The translations under genes were made by a program, and so were the position numbers. A DNA stretch of 64,000 bases from Triplophysa rosa (Eukaryota; Chordata; Actinopteri; Cypriniformes; Nemacheilidae): contig NC_079895.1 of NCBI RefSeq assembly GCF_024868665.1, positions 5,482,154 through 5,546,153 on the forward strand, read 5' to 3'. Positions within the stretch are counted from its first letter, which is position 1. Every line of letters begins with the position of its first letter. The notes under the pieces were generated by a model that saw only the letters and a list, made by a program, of their open reading frames with translations, searched no databases and had not been told where the DNA came from. Below are positions 49,559 through 64,000 of this stretch, piece after piece.

Positions 49559-50050
49559 CCAACCAACCAGTCAATACTCTTCTTAAGCCTAGTCAAGGAC
49601 TACTATATGTTTATAAGGTTAGTGTGTTGTTTGTCCTAAAATATAGAAATATATATATAATATATATTTTTTTATGTTACAGTATATTCTGTGTATGCTT
49701 TTGTAAGACATTTTGCTTTCTCCATTTGGTTCTCACAACAAGATAAAGTAAGATTTCAGTATCAAATTGTGCAAACCGTGTAATACACGCTTATTGTTGA
49801 TTGTGCCAATGATTTCTTGTAAACGTTGACAAACTGTTCTTATGAAGTTAAATATACCAAACAGTTTGCTGGATTTTCAGGAAGTAATGTAATTTTGTAT
49901 GGAGCTGTCATCATTTTTTCTCACATCGTTTCGTTTATTTCATCATACATATTAGAACATTTTAACCACTGCCAAACACATCATTTCTGCTGATATTCTT
50001 TACATGAGTACCCGCACACTGAATAATAAACATAAAGGTAATGTGTGAAA
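49559..50050 (+). other. gls: gls KGA 3' UTR with poly(A) signals
   Basis: AATAAA is present at 50025-50030, about 470 bases after the TAA. A second AATAAA at 50964-50969 could serve a longer form that reads through a foldback element (50227-50746). Confidence 0.5.
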
Positions 50051-50226
50051 TCTGAATACAGAAGTGTTAAAACATCACATTTCAGTTATACTTGGGGAAT
50101 AAGAAATTCACAAAAGTATATGAAAGTCACAATGTGAACATTTACTTTGTAAACCATTATTAGAAAATATGTGTCTGCATTAGAAAGACTCTTTTCATAA
50201 ATAAATTACAAATGACCAGGTTTATA

Positions 50227-50746
50227 TACAGCCGCGGGAAAACATTAAGAGACCATTCCATATTTTTATTTCAAATCAGCATTTCTAGATGTATTGTGGC
50301 CATTCCAGTCCAGTGTCTGTTGAATTTCAACAAAATCAAACCTCAGGAGTGACAGAAAGTCATCCAACAGCAATGTGAAAGACTGACCGCATGATAAGAC
50401 ACGTGATAAAAATCGAGGTTATCACATAAAAAATATATTTTTGAACTTTTCCTAAATACATGTACAAATATTACTGTTGTATAGCCTAAAAGTGAACATG
50501 AACTTGTTTTCTTTTTGAGGTCTGAAAAATACAGAGCATCTTTTCTGTTATTTTGACCTGTTTCTTCAGTTTTCATTATCAGCAAATAAATGCAAATAGA
50601 AAAAAGACTGTGACATTAAAATTGGGTAGAAATATTGTTAGTTGTTCATAGAGTGAAACAAAAATGATTCTTTTATAAACACTATAAATAGTACATTCTA
50701 AAATCATGGTCTCTGAAATGGTCTCTTAATTTTTTCCATGGCTGTA
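50227..50746. mobile_element. Foldback element with TA-flanked inverted ends (Tc1/mariner-like)
   Basis: The left end ACAGCCGCGGGAAAACATTA continues AGAGACCATT and faces the right end AATGGTCTCTTAATTTTTTC continuing CATGGCTGT. Both are bounded by TATA, consistent with TA duplication. There is no transposase frame. It lies downstream of the gls stop codon. Confidence 0.65.
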
Positions 50747-52270
50747 TATTCGATATTTGAATCGATGTGTCTTCTAGGATGTTGTGTTAGCAATATGGAT
50801 GGTAAAAATGAAGTTAATGTTGAAAAATTGGAAAGGAAATGAATGAATGTAAACTATTCTAAAGAGTCTTAATTCAGTGTTTAGCTGCACACAAACTGAG
50901 TGGTGAGTGTACATGTGCAGTAAAGCAATGCTATACAAATATTTATTTTGATGTGCAATAATCAATAAAATTGTTTAAATAAAAGGCTGCCTTTTTCTCA
51001 TACAATACAAATGGCTCTAACAGAAACAAAACTGCAGTGTTTTAAATAGTTGTGTGCATTGTTATATGTACATCAGTTCGATATCAAATCAGATTGTGGT
51101 CATCGCCATTGGGCCCCATTTGTGCAATAGTGATATCTGATGAAAAATTATTATTTTACTTCGCTTAAATTCTTTGGGGTAAATGTGCACTTGTGCCCAA
51201 CCCGTCTGCTTGGACTCTTGAGTCAGGACAAATAAAAACAAATATACAACATACAGTACATCTTTCATTGAGCCAAATAATAAATGAATGGGTTATATAA
51301 CAGAACAGTGCTGAGAACTGACATGGAAACATGTTGCTTTGTATTGAAACATATTTTACAAACTCATTGTACCCACACTTACTTTTACCATCTCTATTAA
51401 CACTAGCTCATTAAAGAAATGTCTTCAACCTAGAATATGAAACATTCAGAGAATATTGTCACATTAACAAGGTTTTTTATTTAAATATACACTGAACATA
51501 CTGTGTCCTTTCCATGTAAACCTCTAAAGTAGATTAAATTATGAGCAAATGAGAAAACACCAAACCAAATACAAACTTCCCACCAACTAAAATGGAAAGT
51601 AAATGGCATCCGCCTTGTGAACTCCCAGTGCGAACTTTCAATACGAGAACACTTGTATTATTTTGTCTCACATACATTGCTATATTATTATCTACATGTG
51701 GAGTCTCCAATTGAGAAATGCACAATCTGCTCTCACACGTGGGCAAGCTTTATCAATGCAAATCATTTCATAATCTTTATTAGCATTTAATATTATCCAC
51801 CATTGTCCTATGTTAAAGTACAGATGCATGATTGAATCTGAAATAGCATCTCTATTGACAGCTCAGTGTAAGATGGCATTTATTTCCCTATGGTTTCTTG
51901 TAGGTTGTATCTGTCCAACATGTGTACATGTGCAATTAAGGCATTACAGTATATAGATGTATTCTGATGTGCAATAATAAATAAATGCTTCACAAGATGA
52001 GTTGATTTCTATTCCTCAGACAGATGACTTCACAGAAGCAGATGTGTATGCATTGACAATTGTAGCATGTACTGTAGTATCTGGTGACTGGTACTGGTAT
52101 ATACAATATATATACTGGTATATATAATACAACTCCGCAGTAACCTGCAGGTTTCTTCAACATAATTTCACGTTTTTCTATAATAAGAAACGAGTAGTTT
52201 CAAAGTAGTTTAACTGTAAATGTAATCACTGGTATGAAAGGTGCAGAGTAAATGCAGGACAGCCGAAGCA
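50747..52270. other. Convergent gls / stat1 3' interval
   Basis: No gene was seen. On the - strand, poly(A)-type hexamers (AATAAA read as TTTATT) occur at 51879-51884 and 51778-51783, placing the probable stat1 3' UTR at about 51760-52270. On the + strand a distal gls AATAAA is at 50964. Confidence 0.45.
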
Positions 52271-61650
<9,380 letters not shown>

Positions 61651-62214
61651 CTACAATCCATTATTGCACAAGAGGCTTTAATTACAACAACATCCTCTCT
61701 CTGTTGACATTTGTCACTAATACTCACTGTTTCACTTTAGAGTAAGTTACTTTTTTACAAGAGTAATTTACCAGTCAACATTCAGAAGTACATTGAAAAT
61801 ACAAAAAATATTAGTTCACATAATGAGATATATAACACGTATTTTAAAAGCACAAAGTAATAATTCAATTCTAAATTATATTTCATAATAATACAATTAA
61901 AATAGGTAATAAAAACTAATAGTTTCTTATTGTGATTCTATGTCGGCTCTTTAACATCATTACAGAAGAGTTTTTAGTGATGAAGTATTTTACATATTCT
62001 GCGAGTCTGCCAGAATAAACATCTAGCAATCTGCATTCCATTGCATTGTTTTTCCAAATCAGTTTATAAGAACAATTACCATGAAATATAGTCTAAATAA
62101 TATTCATACAACCTTTAAGATTCTAAAAAAATATATTAATATAAATAAAAAAGTCTATCCAAACAATCCTATAGTCATTTCGTATATGGATCAATGTTTA
62201 TAACAGAAAATTAC

Positions 62215-62285
62215 CTTTCAACATCTAGAAGGCGGCTCAGTTATGAAACGTGGATTCACTTCTCCGCTTCAACTTCACATTTATA
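62215..62285 (-). promoter_or_regulatory. stat1: stat1 core promoter and non-coding first exon
   Basis: On the - strand, a TATAAA (62280-62285) lies about 65 bases before a strong donor, AAAG followed by GTAATT, with exon end at 62215. This suggests a short non-coding exon beginning near 62250 and splicing to the acceptor TTGTAG directly before the ATG at 61650. CCAAT boxes (+ orientation) at 62358-62362 and 62407-62411 lie a little further upstream. The start site is inferred. Confidence 0.5.
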
Positions 62286-62843
62286 TTCTCCATAATGACC
62301 CAAAATTGATAAAACATGAACAAGTCCAGCAGATTTCGCCCACTTTAAGATTTTAGACCAATAACAACGCTGCGTTTAAAATATTTATACAGCTTGGCGA
62401 TGACAACCAATCAATTTCCGGGTATGTATGTTAAACCACGCCTTCTTTTGCGAATGGCTGTTGAGAGAAAGCACCTCCCCCCCTTGACTACTGCCACATA
62501 GAAGCGCAACTGATGAGAAAACAGAAACTTATTAAGCGAGCAGAAACATTAAGCATAACGTCACATAATCCAGTTGACTCCATTGTTCGTTCCCTTATAA
62601 GTACAATAAATTGTTTCATTAATGTTATTCGAGAGGTGATTATAAAGAACAACGTCATTCATGCATCGCTGACGTTCTTGTAAAAACTGTCATTCTTGTA
62701 AAGCAGCGACACAAGTATTTTTATTACTCGTACCCGGAACAAAAAATTGTAAAGTCCATTGCAGAACTATGATACAGTAATGTGATGTAACGGAGATATG
62801 ATCGGACGCCACGAAATACCTGTCATGCGCTCTGCGGTGGAGG

Positions 62844-62926
62844 GGGAAAGTGAAACTGACGGAACAGCCTCCAAGTAACCACGCGTTTTCCGAGAAAGCG
62901 ATAGTGTGGCAGACAGAAACGAAACT
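62844..62926. promoter_or_regulatory. ISRE / GAS / IRF-like cluster upstream of stat1
   Basis: GGGAAAGTGAAACTG at 62844-62858 fits the interferon-stimulated response element consensus at every position. TTCCGAGAA at 62888-62896 is a GAS site (TTCN3GAA), the type STAT1 dimers bind. AGAAACGAAACT at about 62915-62926 resembles an IRF half-site pair with one-base spacing. The cluster is about 600 bases upstream of the proposed stat1 start and suits interferon feedback on stat1. Confidence 0.6.
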
Positions 62927-62928
62927 TG

Positions 62929-62954
62929 TATGAAGGCATTATAATGCCTTCATA
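62929..62954. repeat. 26-bp perfect palindrome flanked by 7-bp direct repeats
   Basis: A perfect inverted repeat, half-site TATGAAGGCATTA, centred between 62941 and 62942. AAACTTG occurs directly on each side (62922-62928 and 62954-62960). It could be a minimal foldback insertion with target duplication, or a dimeric binding site. Confidence 0.6.
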
Positions 62955-62969
62955 AACTTGGAACTACGT

Positions 62970-63837
62970 CAGTGCCTGAGATATTTACTAATACGGTATG
63001 GGATGTGTTAAGGAGAGCTCTCAAGTTTTCCTTATCCTCTGTATCTACAGCACATAACACAGATCAGGAGGAACATTATGCACCGGAGAATTTTACAGAC
63101 GTCAAATACATATTTTTTATACGTTCAATACAGCTAAATATTTTTGCAAGCACATACCGCATCTAGTTAAAAGAGGGGGTTTTAGGTATTTATAAGCATA
63201 TTTATTAAAATAATAGATATTGGACTGTACTGAGCAAGAGGCGTGTCCCCTTGCAGGGATGTAATTAAAATCCTTTCCCACAATACTTGAAAACTCGTTG
63301 CTACTTGTTACCAGCACAAAAGAACTTGTATGTCAACAACCATTTTTATTCAGTCACCATTTGTAACCACAGGGTTACTGCTGCTATCATTCATAACATG
63401 AGTAATCCGTCTGTTTTTACCATCGGTGGAGTAGTTGAAGGACTACAGCTACAGTTAATAAACGTAACAAAAGCAATGTTGAGATTTTTATTTTAAAAAT
63501 ATACAATAGAGCATATCTGATATTGGTCATGTCAAATATGTACATACAGTAAGCTGTATTATAATGTGAAGGCAGAACTTTTGGGAGAACCGGACAAAAT
63601 TATTTTACAGATGAGACTTTCAGCCATATGTACAGTAAATTGATTGTTACTAACTTGAATTATTAATCTGTGATACAGTTCTATATTAACACTATACAAA
63701 GACGTATTTTGACATATACAAACGAGAAAAAAAAACAAGTTATGGTGGCACAGTGCCAGAAAAGAAACAGGAATAAGGTGTTGGCCAGCTTTAAACCCAT
63801 CTGAAATCCTGGATCCAAGCAAAATGTTGCTTTCTTT
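62970..63837. other. stat1 upstream flank / possible stat4 3' UTR
   Basis: No recognisable gene apart from the possible stat4 end. The - strand 3' UTR proposed for stat4 would cover about 63480-63837. The remainder, 62970-63480, is AT-rich and featureless to my reading. Confidence 0.35.
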
Positions 63838-63852
63838 CTAGGGTGAACTCAT
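63838..63852 (-). CDS. Possible last coding exon of stat4
   Basis: On the - strand the acceptor TTACATTGCAG is followed by ATG AGT TCA CCC TAG, giving Met-Ser-Ser-Pro-stop. The human STAT4 C-terminus, as I recall it, also has a tiny last coding segment beginning Met-Lys-Ser-Pro. STAT4 lies directly upstream of STAT1 on the same strand in vertebrates. An AATAAA on the - strand (63487-63492) would close a 3' UTR of about 350 bases. The match is only four residues and the preceding exon is outside the window. Confidence 0.3.
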   Translation of the reverse strand: MSSP

Positions 63853-64000
63853 CTGCAATGTAACAAGATAACCAAGTTATTAAGTCAATTATATTCGTTT
63901 ATCAGAATAAAGACAATATTCAGAAAAAAGCATAAATAATATGTACAGTGAGGTTGAAAAGTCTGAAGTCCCAAGATCACCCGTTTGCCTATTTTAGATT

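Overview
The window is animal nuclear DNA, almost certainly from a ray-finned fish and most likely a cypriniform. Its genes are split by GT-AG introns, and most of the sequence is AT-rich non-coding DNA full of short interspersed elements. Several elements are of kinds common in carp- and zebrafish-like genomes: the foldback family with ends reading AAGGGA(T/C)AGTTCACCC, hAT elements with 8-bp target duplications, and tRNA-derived SINEs sharing an L2-like tail. No bacterial-style operons, CRISPR arrays, prophages or viral genes were seen.

Three protein genes can be read exon by exon. (1) nab1, + strand, coding 949-14410: seven coding exons, 499 codons, a transcriptional corepressor of EGR-family factors. 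(2) gls, + strand, coding 20233-49558: mitochondrial kidney-type glutaminase with both classical 3' ends. A GAC-type terminal exon lies at 44817-44963, and the KGA-type ankyrin exons lie at 48664-49558. KGA is 637 residues and GAC 566. (3) stat1, - strand, coding 61650 down to 52271: 23 coding exons, 730 residues, with a complete STAT core and an unusual short C-terminal tail. The order nab1 > gls > < stat1 matches human 2q32 (NAB1-GLS-STAT1-STAT4). A possible last exon of stat4 (- strand) sits at 63838-63852, just where that synteny predicts.

Layout: 1-947 upstream intron or flank of nab1; 949-14410 nab1 exons; 14411 to about 16800 nab1 3' UTR; 16.8-20.1 kb intergenic; 20.0-20.2 kb gls promoter; 20.5-35.2 kb very large gls intron 1, packed with hAT elements; 35.2-43.6 kb glutaminase-domain exons; 43.6-49.6 kb alternative 3' ends; 50.0-52.2 kb convergent gls/stat1 3' ends; 52.3-62.25 kb stat1; 62.3-63.5 kb stat1 upstream region with an ISRE/GAS cluster; 63.5-64.0 kb possible stat4 3' end.

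The three genes are neighbours by old synteny rather than a pathway. Stat1 is the interferon-activated transcription factor, Gls makes glutamate from glutamine in mitochondria, and Nab1 restrains EGR targets. I found no wholly new system. The most notable points are the divergent Stat1 tail, an apparent transposon-derived 3' splice site in gls, the conserved GAC exon, and an ISRE-GAS-IRF-like cluster upstream of stat1.
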